From Chamaecyparis obtusa (Eukaryota > Streptophyta > Pinopsida > Cupressales > Cupressaceae), in the NCBI GenBank assembly GCA_027943335.1, contig BSBK01008846.1, positions 1 through 64,000 of the forward strand: a DNA stretch of 64,000 nt. Reading direction: 5' to 3'. Position 1 is the stretch's first letter; each line of letters opens with the position of its first letter. This document shows positions 33,600 to 46,303 of this stretch, piece by piece. The notes beneath the pieces are model-generated. The model had not been told where the DNA came from, did not search any database, and worked only from the letters and a program-made list of their open reading frames with translations. The position numbers and the translations under genes are program-made.

Positions 33600-36500
33600 T
33601 CCTAATTATATTTTGTATCTCTGAATATATTTTTGTTATTTTCTTTCCATAAATCTCAACTAGCATGAATAAGATATTTCCACCACATTTCAATCTAGTG
33701 AAAGTATGAGAATTAGGGGAAACAATTAGTTGAGTTCAACTAAGCATAAAAAAATCAAATCCACTACTTAGAAAAAGGGACATAAGCCTCCATCAAAGAT
33801 TCTAAGAATACTAACAAATGAACATAAGCTGAGAAATAGATTCCAATTCCTTTTCACACAAGGCACATCTATTGATGAACTATATACATTTCTTCTGAAT
33901 GTTGTCCAAAGTCAGTATTTTACTAACATATTGTCTACCTGAAGATATAATTTTTTGGTACTACGTTAGAATTAAATACATTTTTCCAATCAAATTCCTA
34001 GAATAATTATGGGAGAGAAGATTATAACCAACTTTAATAGAGTACACACCCCCATTAAAAGGGCTCCAAATAAGCTCTCCTTAAAGATACAATCTATAAA
34101 ATATAGATGAATTAAGAAGTAGAAGAAATTAAATCACCACAAGCCAGAGACCATCCTTAAACCAAAATGGGTAACAGTTATCTAAGAATGGGGATTAGAA
34201 GAAATATCCCAATAGTCACACACCTGAGATCTAAGTCTCAATGATAGATTACTTTCCTGGATAGAAAGAGTAGTGTGGAATTCAAGGGAAGTGTTCAATA
34301 TTCATGAATCTTTCCAAAATGAATCTTATGCCCATTTCCTATTTTCCAAATACAACCTTGTTTGAGAGTAAGAATGGTTTTGGATAGGGTAGTTTGGATA
34401 TTTGATACTCGAGGAAAAGGATTTTCAAGGAAGCTTAATCGTCCATTTTTCTAAAGATACTTAGAGACTAAGATATTTGACAAAGTAGTTGAACACTTCA
34501 TAAGTTTCTCACTTATTTTTTAAAAAAGGGATAGATTTATAAGACTTGAGATTCTCAAATTAAGTACTACATAATCTTTAGTAGCATACCTTCTCACATT
34601 CTATAAGAGACTATCTATTTTTAACTTTTATTCTTGACCAAAGAAAGCTTATTTTGATCAGATAATATTTTTTAACCCACATTGTCGGCATATGAAAGAG
34701 AGACATGATATAAATGGAGGTACATTCAAGGATGGAAGCAAAAATTTATTTATTAAGAGATAACCTTTCCAACCATCCAATTTGACATGAATTATTCCTA
34801 ATAGACTAGCCCAAATAAAGTTGTCAACCTTGCCCATAGTGAAAGGCATGCCAAGATAGATTGAAGGGGGGTTAAAAATATAATAATTTTGAGATATTGT
34901 AATATAAATTTGGAGGTTATGTGAGGTATTCAAGAATAATACAACACATCTTTTGGTGATTGAATTTTTCTCGTAAAACTAGAGAATAATTTAGGAGAGG
35001 GGTTTTCCAAGATTTTTTCCTGGCCAAGGTAGACAAACTGAAAATCACACTATCATTAACAAATTATTGGTGAGAAACCACTGTCGAGGAAGAAGCGGGT
35101 GTGAAGCCTTTGAGAAAACCTTTAGGACCTTTCCTAGAAATGTCTATGCCCAAAATATCTTCTAGTTAAAATGAATACATACTAGAAGAGGGGATCTCCA
35201 TGTCTAAGACTTATAGAAATAGATAAATAAAATTTAAGAGATTAATCATTCACTAAGATAGAATATTTGGGGCACTAAACAAAAGATTCAATCATTTAGA
35301 TAATATTTTATTCAAAGCCATACTTTCTTAAAACTAAAGAGAGAAATGGTCAAGAGACCATATCATAATATTTTGAAATATATAGCTTGAGGAGTACACC
35401 TTCTTGCTTAACATTTTCCATGAAGTGAAGAGCTTTGTGAACCATTATCACCACATTAGTGATCTACCTACCTAGAAAAAATCCATTTTTATGAGGATGT
35501 ATAATTTTTTCAAGAAAAGGTTTTATTTTTTGAAGCAAGAGTTTGGATGTAATTATATGAATTATTTTGCAAACACTAATGTGACAAAAAAATTCCATAT
35601 TGTCGGAAACATTTTTTTTATGTAGCATGATAATACACGTATTACTCAATTCTTTCAAGATAATACTAGAAGAGAAGAATTCCCTATTAGCTAGATATAA
35701 GATTCCTAACAATGTGACAAAATGTTTTGAGAAAATGGTGGGAAAACCTTTGGGCTCTGAAGACTTCTAAGTGCTTATAGAGAAAGATACTTTATTGACT
35801 TTAATAACTAAGGAAATAGTACACATTCCCTTGAGATCCTCTAGAGAAATCTAAACATAGGAATATTTTATAATACAAAATGTAAAATCTAGAAAACATC
35901 AAGGTCAAATATCAAAGCATCCAGTTTAGAATAGAACTAAAGCAATCAATTACTTCCTTAAATTAATATCTTCTTATGTATTAAGAATGGAGCCATCAAT
36001 ACAAATTAATTCTCAAATAGAATTCATTTTCTATGTCTAGGGGCATATTGATATAAGAATTTAATATTAAAATCCACCACTTTAATTTATTGAACTCCTA
36101 ATCTTTGTTTCCATAAGAGTTCCTCTTTTGACATTGTGTTGTGAAGTTCAACCATCAAAATTTTGGTTTTTTAGGCTAGTCTCTAAAACCCAACTATCTC
36201 TTTGAATTTGATTCTAAATCTTAATCGTAATATTCCTAGCCTTATTTGAGTCTCAATTGCACAGAATAGGCCAATGATCGAATCGAATTATGATTAGAGA
36301 AGAAAAGTTCCATTTATCGTAGATGAACTAAGAGGAGGAAATAAAAAAAATCTAACATGACTTGAATCAAATGATCACCAAAATGCATATTAGACTAAGT
36401 GAGACTAGAAACACCAAATACAAGAGAAGGATATTGGGAATAAATTCATGAAGGTCTTGCATAGAGTCTATAAAATCAGGAGAATATCCTTATTTCTCAA

Positions 36501-37080
36501 AGGGATAAAGTGGGATCTTGAAGTCCCCCATTATCATCAAAGGGATAAAGTGGGGTGTTGAAGTCCCCCATTATCATCGAATCAAAATCTGAAAATGAGA
36601 CATGATAAAAAATAATTCATGCCTAAAGATATCTGAGATTATTAATTATTACCTAGCATACACATTAATTAAAATCTATTGAACTAGAGAATTGTATTCC
36701 TTATAGGAAATGGCTTTGGTATTTTTATTTTGGTAGTGTAGAGAAACAAAAAGGTTCTTGGGTTTCTAAATCTAGCAACAAGGCCTCTAGAAGCCCCTTC
36801 AACACAAACAACTAAAGAGTTGGAGAAAGGCCATATGTATTTATCATTCATGTAGAAAGCTTCTTAGATTATTTTAGTCTGCTAGAAAGAAGAAAAATAT
36901 TTGGGTGAAGCTATTTGACTAGATTTTTTACTAAAATATTCTTCTGAGGACCATTGAGTCCTCTTATATTCTAATATGGAATAATCACATTTTTTATTTG
37001 TTGGAGAAAGATTTCTCCAAATTACTTTGGCTACCATTTTGTAGTTCTATTATGTCACTTGTTTCTTTGATATCTTTTAC
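33600..37080 (-). pseudogene. Decayed LINE (endonuclease, RT, zinc-finger region)
   Basis: Minus strand. Endonuclease traces run from about 37000 to 36200 (NSLVVCVEGASRGLVARFRN, then a DFK/N...YSPDFIDSMQDLHEF block) and include a 40-bp tandem duplication. RT begins with SVCKIIHIITSKLLLQKIKP and IIHPHKNGFFLGR (35712-35464). The catalytic box reads FVND near 35062 where FADD is usual. The conserved LINE stretch PPSIYLGMPFTMGKV ... KLDGWKGYLL is at 34933-34658. A zf-RVT-like Cys pair with KELES lies near 33850. Many frameshifts and stops are present. Confidence 0.8.
36499..36578. repeat. 40-bp tandem duplication in LINE endonuclease region
   Basis: Unit AAAGGGATAAAGTGGGATCT... at 36499-36538 is repeated at 36539-36578 with two differences. 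40 is not a multiple of three, so it breaks the frame. Confidence 0.93.
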
Positions 37081-40000
37081 CAATGTACAAGTAATTTTAT
37101 AAATCCCCACATTAGTAGACTTTTGAATCTTCAAGTAGAAAGCCAAAGGATTGGAATACTTATCCCTTTATAGTAATGGAAGGAGCGTGTAGATGTACAA
37201 GGGGAAGGATAGGGAAAACAAGAAAGAGAGACACCAAATCTCATGAGGCGGAAAAGATAGAGGGAGAGGTAGATGGATCAACAGGAAAGGGAGAATTCTT
37301 GAGGAATGAGCGAGGGTCAAGTAGGTCACCAAAAGGGAAAATCTATCGAGAAGGAGGGTTAATAGTTGAATTTGACCATTCTAGAGACTTTGATCAATTG
37401 GCTTCATCAATCCTCTTTTCTCATTAAAGAAACACCAAATTGACTCCATTAGAAGATCTCTTCATCATAGAAATTGTGAAACTCATGTATAACGTGAGTT
37501 AACATAAATGGGCATCATCCTTCATGCACAATGAGGAAAGACATTTTTTTCAAAATTTTGTATCTCCTTTGACTGTATCAAAATCCCTCCTATTATTTCT
37601 CATAAGAAAAAAAAAACCTCCTTTGATAATTCACATCTACAAGACAAGAGTGTTGATACCCCTCCTCTAGTGTTAAGAAAACAATCCCTTATTTATTATA
37701 TAGAAAAACATAAAAAAGATGAATAGATTAAATAGACATACAAAAAATATCAACAAAAATAAGCCCATGTGCTCCTTAAAGGGACACAAATATAGAAAAG
37801 TGTTTCTCATTTAATAATTATCAATGAGTGAAAAGATAGATAGGTATTAGAAAATGTCTACATCTTTTGACATGTGCCTCTCCTTTAGTATTATCCACTA
37901 TTCATCCATAATTATATATAAAAAGAAGTTATATAAGAACCATTATATATAAAATCAACCATAGAATATCCATATGCACTTGCATAAGAGAGCGTATCCT
38001 TTCTTAGAATTTTTTTAATTTGAAACAAGAATTATCCTATTAAAATATTTTCTCTTGATATATTTGATAAGTAACTTCAAAAATGAAAACTTAAACTAAT
38101 TTATACATAAGGATTTTAACTTGTGAGGACTCCACTCTACCTCTCCATAATATCATATTTATTATATAGTAAAATTTTGTATGTACAATTATGTGACCAA
38201 AGGTATTCAAAATTAATAATCATAAATATCACTAAAAATATGTGCTACGTCGATAGGCATCCATTTGGACTTTTGTTGCAAGAAAATTGTCATCCATGTT
38301 GGGAAATAGCTTTCTAGTGGATTTTGCAGTGACATTTCTAGTGGCTTTTCCTGTGACATTTCCCATTGTCTTTGGATTTCTTTCTTACATGTGTGCCTCA
38401 TCTTCTCTTGGTCTCTTTACCCTCTTGACTGAAATTTTCCATCTTACCATGTGTTCCTTGTGTTCTCTTGGTCTCATGAATATATAAATCATTTTATTAC
38501 TGAAGAAATCCCCATTTTCTTCACAAATAAGATTTATCAGAGATAGGTAAGTTAGTTTGTGCAATATTTAGAGCCAGTTAAATTTTATTTTCTTTTTCTT
38601 TTGGGTATATTTTTTTTAATGTAATCCTCTCGCCAAAGTTCGGCAACATTTTTAATCTATTGTAAGATTTTCTTCTTGTTTATCTTCCAGATCACATTGC
38701 CAAGTGCTACCAAGATTCAACTTAGTTGGTAGTATTTTATTATGAGATTATTTCCATTTCCAAATAAAGGTTTTTAAATTTTTAGGGTTTTTGTGAAGTA
38801 TGTTTCATAATACTTGTACTAAGGGTTTTACCAAGATGTGATTTATTGATCTTTCCCCATCATAGGGTTTTAGATGGTTGAGTTATCTTATTGAACTTTT
38901 ATGTGGGTATGTTTTTCTATGAGTGCTTTTATGTTCTACAAATAGAAATTTGCAAGTCATGGTTCTATTACTAAAACCCTTTTTTTGAAAGCATTTTGGC
39001 ATGCAAAATAACCATCTCATATTATGTCTATCTTGAAAAGTGTAACATCTATTCTCTACCCATAAATGAGTATTCTTAAAAGGAGGATGTATTTTATGAC
39101 TCCTTTCAACCAGTCAATTTTTGTTTCAGGTACAAAATGTTTATCTTTTTAAGGAATGCATAGTTTAAGAAGGTTTTGTTCAATTTTTGGAGTGCTTCAA
39201 GAAATAATGGCACAAGTCTTAGTATTTTTTTTCCACTATCTTTTAGATGGGTTTCTACATTAGCATTTTCTTTGACTAGATTTCAACCTGATAGGTTGAA
39301 GAAATAACTATCCAAATAATTATAATCAATCCTTTGAAAAAATTGGTTCAGTGTGTTGTACTTAGCTAAGTTATATTTTTCCAAGAGAAACAACCATCTT
39401 GTATTATGTCTATCTTGAAAAGTGAAACAATTTTCTTTTTGGAAGGTATCTTTAGTTAGGTTTAATTCAATTATACTATATCACCTTTCTCCCAAATCAT
39501 TTTTCTCTTTGGGTGATTAAGAGATTTCATGAAGATAACTTTCATTTATCATTAACACGAATGATATTACCACTACTTTGCAAGTATATCCAAATTCAAC
39601 TAATGTAGATGATTATCTTCTTGAATCTATTATAAGACATGGAGATGGTCTTAATGTAGGAGAATTTTACTACTAGTTTGAACTAGATTTCCTTAGGTGG
39701 ACCATATTTATCTATTAAAATGATATTTATAATTACAAGATCATACCAACTATGCCAAATTGATAATTGTAGTTTCACTTTGATCTTTTCTTTTTTACAT
39801 CTACTCTTGTTGATATTGTGAATCTTGTGATTTTCTTGTTAATTACTTCTCTCAATTTGGTCAGTCACTAATTTTCTTCATAGGCATGGATGTCAAAGTT
39901 CTAATGATGGTATTGTTTATCTTTACCGATTATATTTTATCCAAATCTAGAATAGTTTAAAGTAAACCAATGCTTGATTTTATACTTTTATTTTTAGAGA

Positions 40001-43000
40001 GTTGTTCTTTTGATTTCCTAAGAAATGAAATTCTATCCAAATAGGCTTGGGTCATAAAATTTAAAAATATAACTTATCTAGTAATAATCCAATATTTTGT
40101 CTAACAATTTATATCCATTGTACAAGTTAGTTCAATATTTTCTATGATTTCTATTATACTATTGGTAATCGCTAAAAATAATAGTTCCAAATAAACAAGA
40201 TGATTTCTCGGGTTCAGCTATATGCCTAAGGAGAAAGAACAATACCCCTCTGGACAATATTGTCAAAAAGTTCAAAGATATTAATGAAAATATCATTAGG
40301 AAAAATCAATGTTTGTCCAAGTTCCTATAGGTTACTTTGGGGTTTGTAGTCCCCTCTTTTTAACTTTTTTTTTGCATCTAGGTCTTGTCTGGTTAGTGTC
40401 TAGTGTTATCTTTTGACAAGATGAACATTTTTTTTCTAAACTTTGAGTTTTTGGTCCCTGTAAAACTATTTTCCCCCTAATAAAAAACACATTTTCAATT
40501 AATCATTCAAAATTTCATATTAATTGTTGAAGGTGGTCTACAGGATAATGAAGTGAGAGTGAATGAAAGTGGGAGATCCATATATCCAAGGAGTCTTTCT
40601 TTTGTAAAGTGGGTAGGTGGTGGCAACATTGTCTCTAATGATGGCTTGGGTGGTTACAAATATTACAGCTGGTTGTCCCTATCATGGAATACATGTTCAT
40701 TAGTACACACCATTGAACACTAGCATTGCCATCATATGCCTCATTTATTCCTGATTTGTAAATGTACTTTTTGTATAAATTTTTTAAAAGATACAAAGTA
40801 CTCTATTGTGCAACTCCTATAATTTTGATCCTTATCTTTTTTCTTCAATTTTATTTATGTCTCTGAAATGATCATTGGCCAATTCCTTTATTCTTAAATC
40901 ATATTCAACTTTGAAAGATACAAATTACTTTACTCTGCAACTCCTATAAGTTTGAGCTTTATTCTTTTTTCTTTAAGTGTATCTGTGTCTTTGCAATTAC
41001 TATTGACCAATTCTTGTATTCTTGAATCATATGTTTGATGGTTATGATGTTGGACCTTCTCATCAGCTAACTTCCTTAAATAGGTCTTACTGACAATTAT
41101 TTTTAATTTTTTATTACCACTTACTCTGACATTGGTGCTTTAGTGCACTTGTCTTAGATTATCCCTTCCAATTTTTATTTAGGATACTTTGGTTCCTATC
41201 AATTTGGGCAACATTTATTTATACTTAAGATGCATCTTTATCGTAAAAGTTAGAATATATCATTTAGTTAATAAATAAGTCAAAGGTGCATTTTAGGTAC
41301 TGTATAGACATTTTGTGTTTCACAATGTTAAAATCTATCTACCAAGTAGAACATGATCTATGAAGCCAAAATATTTTCTATTTAACTTCTTTTAATTAAA
41401 TATAATAGTGCAATATAGAAAAAAATATGATAGAAAAATATGCCTATAAATTATAAAGAAACCAAGTCCATGTAAATGACAATAAATATTTTTTTAAGAA
41501 AAATATAATACTTTACATTTTTTAATTAATTTTGTTAAAACTATTGCACATATCAAAATTAAAACTAGTTCGAAATGTCTGACATGTGTGATTTTTCTAC
41601 TAATCTATTTTCTTTTCACTCCTCATGAAGGGTCTATTAATAAGGCCTTCAAAGTATACATTAATTTAATAACGCAAAATTTTCAAATAACTCTTATCCT
41701 AATTTATCAGTTTATTCTTCCATTGTTTTTTCTCATCTAGCTAACTATTCTCATAAGTTGTATGCCCCAAAAATATTTGCATCTATTTTACATATGATAC
41801 TAACAAGCACTCTAGATTCACCCAACTATAATCTAGAAGAACATCAAAATTTTCAAGCTAGTGGTATAAATGAGTTCTTGTTAAAGAAATAACTTCAAAT
41901 TTAAATCCAATGGTCTTGGAATTTTAAACTTGCTTATCCTTTTTCTTTCAATTGTCTCTTCACTAATTGTTCAAAGACTTTTCAGTTCAAGTGCATAGTA
42001 CAATATTCATCTATATATACTTCTGTAGCCAAGCCCATGAAAGTGAGTTAATAAAATAGAAATTACATTCTTTTTTCTGAAGATGTAGGTATTGATGATG
42101 AATCATATAACTTCATGTATTGTATGTTCTCTATGCATTTTTTAGCTTAATATTTAAATTTGTTTATTTTTTATCTTCTCTTGATTCTAAAAATTTCCAT
42201 GATACAATTTCTCTTATATATTTATAATGTAATATAAATTTTTATCTACATTTGATTTTCCATGGCTTGTACTTATATGATTAACTTAGAATTATCCCAT
42301 AAAATTACACTTCAACTTGGTATATTGTTCCCATAATTACCTTTGGAAAAAAAATTACATTAAATGTTCTATATATTGCAAATACTACATACTCTTTGAT
42401 AAACTTCTTAGTACATTAATAACTATAAAATGCTTAGATGAAATGCTAAGGTAAATGCATCCTTATTCATGTATTAGATCATCATTGTTTTCCTCTCTCA
42501 ATAATCATGGAGAAAGGTTATATAAATTTAAACACTTTAAGTCCTCTAAGATTATTGTATTTTCTTTCTTTGGATTGACATTGTAATTGGAATTTGAAAT
42601 TCAAGGTTTTATGACAATTGAGATATCTATGAAAAAGGTTACATTTATAATTGCATTTGGTGTCCTTTTGGCCAAAACTTCTCTAAATGACTGGCATAAT
42701 GTAGATGAAGCCTTTTTATCTACATTATCCATTATACAATGGCTTTTTATATTAAAAATTCAGGTTCCTAGATGCATGAGAATCAAGATGTTTATATGAC
42801 ACAATCAAAATCTAGAACATCAAATTCCCAATCTATCAAGGAAATATATCCCAATTCTTCAATCATTCAGCTACAAATTCATTTTCTTTTTTAATGAAAT
42901 GCAATAGGGTAAACTATCATGGATGGTAGCTGTGCAATCTATGAAAACTTATGGTCGACTTTCTTCCTTCTCTCTCTTTGAGGTTTTTTTTCAATTTCAA

Positions 43001-43289
43001 TTTTAAAGGAATAGAGTTAGGGTTAACTGTAATGTGTACTAGATGATATGATTGATGGTCATCATTGGGACATTTCTCTTCAAGGAATTGCATGACCTAG
43101 TGAATTGATGAATAAATAACTCCTTTCTTTCTTTATTTTCATTTAGAATTATCATCAAAATCACTAATATATTTTAAAATAATTAAAATATCTAGATCTA
43201 TTTCACTGGTGTTTTCATATGAAAAATATATTTTGTATCTCCTCGTACTTTTCTTATAGTCTATTTAGATTCAGTTTTATTTTTAGAAA
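37081..43289. other. AT-rich region without recognisable genes
   Basis: About 6.2 kb with only short frames on either strand. The frames at 37176-37427 (charged) and 42587-42799 show no motif. Repeats seen: an imperfect 36-bp direct repeat starting AACCATCT at 39010 and again at 39392 (…TATTATGTCTATCTTGAAAA), and a diverged 127-bp tandem duplication at 40790-41037. It is probably old intergenic DNA or repeats decayed beyond recognition. Confidence 0.5.
40790..41037. repeat. Diverged tandem duplication, period 127 bp
   Basis: Two copies share GATACAAA.TACT.TA, TGCAACTCCTATAA.TTTGA, TTTTTTCTT and GACCAATTC.T.TATTCTT. The second copy starts at 40917. Divergence is substantial, so the duplication is old. 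Confidence 0.8.
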
Positions 43290-43300
43290 TTTTTTTTTTT
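43290..43300 (-). other. Possible poly(A) tail of the right-hand LINE
   Basis: A run of eleven T on the plus strand (poly(A) on the minus strand). Right of it begins sequence that could be the LINE 3' region. No target duplication could be confirmed because the LINE's other end is not in the window. Confidence 0.35.
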
Positions 43301-43836
43301 AAAGGTGGGATTACCACTTAATATATATATTTTAATATTTTTACAACCTAGTCTAAGATAAGGGGCTCCCAGAGAAAATAACCAGGTGAAAAAAAACTTT
43401 GTTCATGACCCCATCATGAAAAAACAAAATCAAAATTGGTGAATCACTCTGGGCTTAATTCACCACAGTGATACCACCTTACAACATAGTGCAACCAATG
43501 GAGTTATCACAGAAAATTATAGAAATGATGGCTCACTGTGAACTATCTTGTCAACAAATGAACCACCTTACAACGTGGCTTATACACAAGAAACATATTT
43601 AAACTTGCACTACTATTTACACTATATATAGATAAAATAAAACATTACATCTCCTTAACTGGCCAAATCTTATAAAAAATGCCAAACATAATAAACACAG
43701 TAGGGCCAGGAGTCTGATGCGACATTGGGTTGAAAATAAAAGAGTTCCTGAAGAAAATAATACTGCATCGATCAAAACCTAAAAGGGGACACAAAAATCT
43801 TGAACCAAAGTACCATGAAGAGAGACTTTAACCAAT

Positions 43837-44589
43837 TTAAAGAAGGTTCTGTTCAGACTCCCTAGAACCCAGTCCAAGGTTCAAGTCTGGAACTAAATGT
43901 GATTGCAGAGGAGGAGCTGCCAGGGGAGAGGTATCCACCTCCAAAAGATCCAGCATTGCAAAAACCACTTGGTGTATAGCACTAATACATTCTTTGGGGA
44001 GGAAACCCCCAAATTGTTGAAGTGCAATTTTGATAGGGCAAAAAGGCTGCCACTCTAGAGCTCTTTTAATACTTTCATAAATCATGAAAATAGGATGCTC
44101 TCTCAATAGAGCATGGTGGTGAAATAACCCACCAATCAGAACAGCCCTACCCCATAAATCATATTTTTGTAAAGAAACCCGAAGCTTATGATTCTACATA
44201 AAAATGGACTTCACATAATGATTTTCTATACTATCCAAATAGGTCAGTGACTGCATAAGATCCACTAAATTGGAGAAAAAAATAGAGAGAATTTGTGAAG
44301 GGAATATAATCCTTGTACTAGATGGAGAAAGAGATTCATGACTGATAATCCTCCTGATGCCATGTCGAATGTGTGGCTGTTCATAGTTAAACATAACAGC
44401 AAGCATATCATCCCTAATGGGACCAAGAAAAGGCTCTTCCAAAATCTCCACTTTGAGAAGAACCCTATAATTTTTAGAGTAATACTCCATATGTATGGGA
44501 GCACAAGTAGAACAAAATTCAACAGTAGAGCTAGCACCCACCAAAAAATTGGGCCAAGCTAACATGTCTAAGAAGCAAATGAGATACAA
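43837..44589 (-). pseudogene. Unrecognised ~250-codon frame with one stop
   Basis: Minus-strand frame from 44589 to a stop at 43837-43839, broken only by a TAG at 44194. It reads MYLICFLDMLAWPNFLVGAS ... ESLSPSSTRIIFPSQ, then REHPIFMIYESIKRALEWQ and VPDLNLGLGSRESEQNLL. I recognise no domain. It lies 3' of the LINE RNase H in the same direction, so it may be part of the LINE 3' region or an older gene into which the LINE inserted. Confidence 0.35.
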
Positions 44590-45173
44590 ACTAAGGACCT
44601 AGGAGAGAAACAAAAGGGCAGAGAATATCGAGGGCCAGCAAATGAGCAGTGAAGGAAGAAAATGAAAACAAGAAGTCTTAAAAAGAAAATAGATAAACTC
44701 AAGGACAAGTTGCAAGAGCTAATCTCATCTTGAAGGTATGATATCTTACAAAGATTGTTTAATAAATCCACAAGAGATTACTGACTGAGAACTACAACTC
44801 ATAATTCTCGAACGTGGGAAGGACAACAGAACACAAGATCAGGCCATAAGAAATGAGTAGGAGCCAAGCTAGGTGTTGGGAAATGAAATAGAAGGATGGT
44901 AGTAGGGGAGGGAAAGTACAATGCCAAATGTGTAGAAGGAAATGAAAAGAAAAGGAAAACGTCATCGAATCAATTGGTTCGGGGGGAGAGCACAGGTGGG
45001 AACTGAAGCAAATCCCAAAGCATAGTAACAACATAAGTTTGCACAAGAGTGGGGCAATCATAATTGTTTTCACATAGAGCTAGTACCTAATAGGCCATGT
45101 CACATTCGCTAGTTGTCTTTCCCATTAATGATAAGCTAATTTGTGTACCTTATTCCTGATGGGACTTGAGCAC

Positions 45174-45550
45174 AATGCCAAAGTACACACATGCAAAGCT
45201 AAATCTACTTGGAAAAGGGATTGTCAAGGTGGCATTTGATGTGCTACAATATGATTAGTTACATACCTATGATATGGAAAAAACTCTTGGCCACCCTATC
45301 ACCCCTTTCATGGTACAGAGTGGGATTAGTCCAAGATACAACAAAATATGTGTAAGTAGTAACAGAATGCCAAAGTACAATCTATCAAAACTACTCAAAA
45401 CTAACACCACCTGAGAAAAGGAATGACAAGGTGGCATTTGACATGTCACAGTATGATTAAGGTCATACTCATGAAATGGAAAATCTCTTGACCCCCTTGT
45501 CACACCTTACCCACTGACAAGTGAAGTTAGCACAGAGTACTAGAAGAAGT
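45174..45550. repeat. Tandem duplication, period 192 bp
   Basis: Two diverged copies start AATGCCAAAGTAC at 45174 and 45366. They share AAGGTGGCATTTGA, CA.TATGATTA and CTCTTG.CC.CC..TCAC. They lie in the probable 3' non-coding part of the right-hand LINE. Confidence 0.8.
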
Positions 45551-45866
45551 GCCCAAATCACTATAAAAGATGGCACAACGTGCTTTCCAATAGTTACATC
45601 CCTGCAAACTATAGGAAATAATTAATAAACTACACCAATTAGTGGCCACCACATCACTAATTAGAGTAGAGTTAGAACTATGCACCCTTGAAGAAAATAG
45701 ATATGCAATACCAGGCATCCTTAGTAAAGTACACAAATAGAACTGGTAATTGGAAGATTGCACCCCAATATTAAATCAGGCCTACATGAAGAGGTAAGCA
45801 TAGTATGAAATAGACTGAAATTAAGTACCCATATACCATAGTGAAAAGGAACAAGGATTCCATCTA

Positions 45867-46303
45867 TCATGGAGATTTGTTATGACTAATTTCCATGATA
45901 GTTGGAAAGCAATCAATCTTGCAATCTATAGAGCTTGAATCCAAGAAAACTTTGTTGCAACCAAAGTTTGATAACATATCTACCAATCTATTACCTTCTT
46001 TGTAAGTATGGGAGATAGAAAATATGCTTAGAGAATCAATGAGATCCCAGACCTGTTGAATAATATATTCCAGCTCCCAATTGTCAACAGATCTATGAAT
46101 GCACGCATTAATAATAACCATTGAATCTCCTTCTATATGCAGGTTGGAGATAGCTAATTTCTTTGCAAGGATCAATCCTTCAACTAGTGCAATGGATTCT
46201 TCCATATTATTAGTGCTATGGATGATAGGGGAAGCCAAGTATGCCAAGATTCTACCTTCATGATTTCTAAGACAAGCTCCAATACTAGACTGCCCTGGGT
46301 TAT
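45867..46303 (-). pseudogene. Right-hand LINE, part 2: RNase H C-terminal portion
   Basis: Minus strand. Resumes the RNase H domain cut by the inserted element: NPGQSSIGACLRNHEGRILA, EESIALVEGLILAKKLA (acidic Glu), IEGDSMVIINA (Asp), and EGNRLVDMLSNFGCN (last Asp). It ends at TGA/TAA near 45867. Joined to 53964 and above across the target duplication it reads FDGSYRG-NPGQSS, in frame. The four acidic positions appear kept. Confidence 0.88.

Noticed and set aside
36499..36578. CRISPR-like direct repeat
   Set aside because: Only two adjacent copies without spacers, in a eukaryotic LINE.
37176..37427. Charged 83-codon plus-strand ORF
   Set aside because: Biased composition, no motif or family, and it lies next to the minus-strand LINE; probably chance.
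44792..45073. Minus-strand ORF that looks like a signal peptide or membrane protein
   Set aside because: Hydrophobic composition comes from reading A/G-rich DNA on the opposite strand; no conserved motif.
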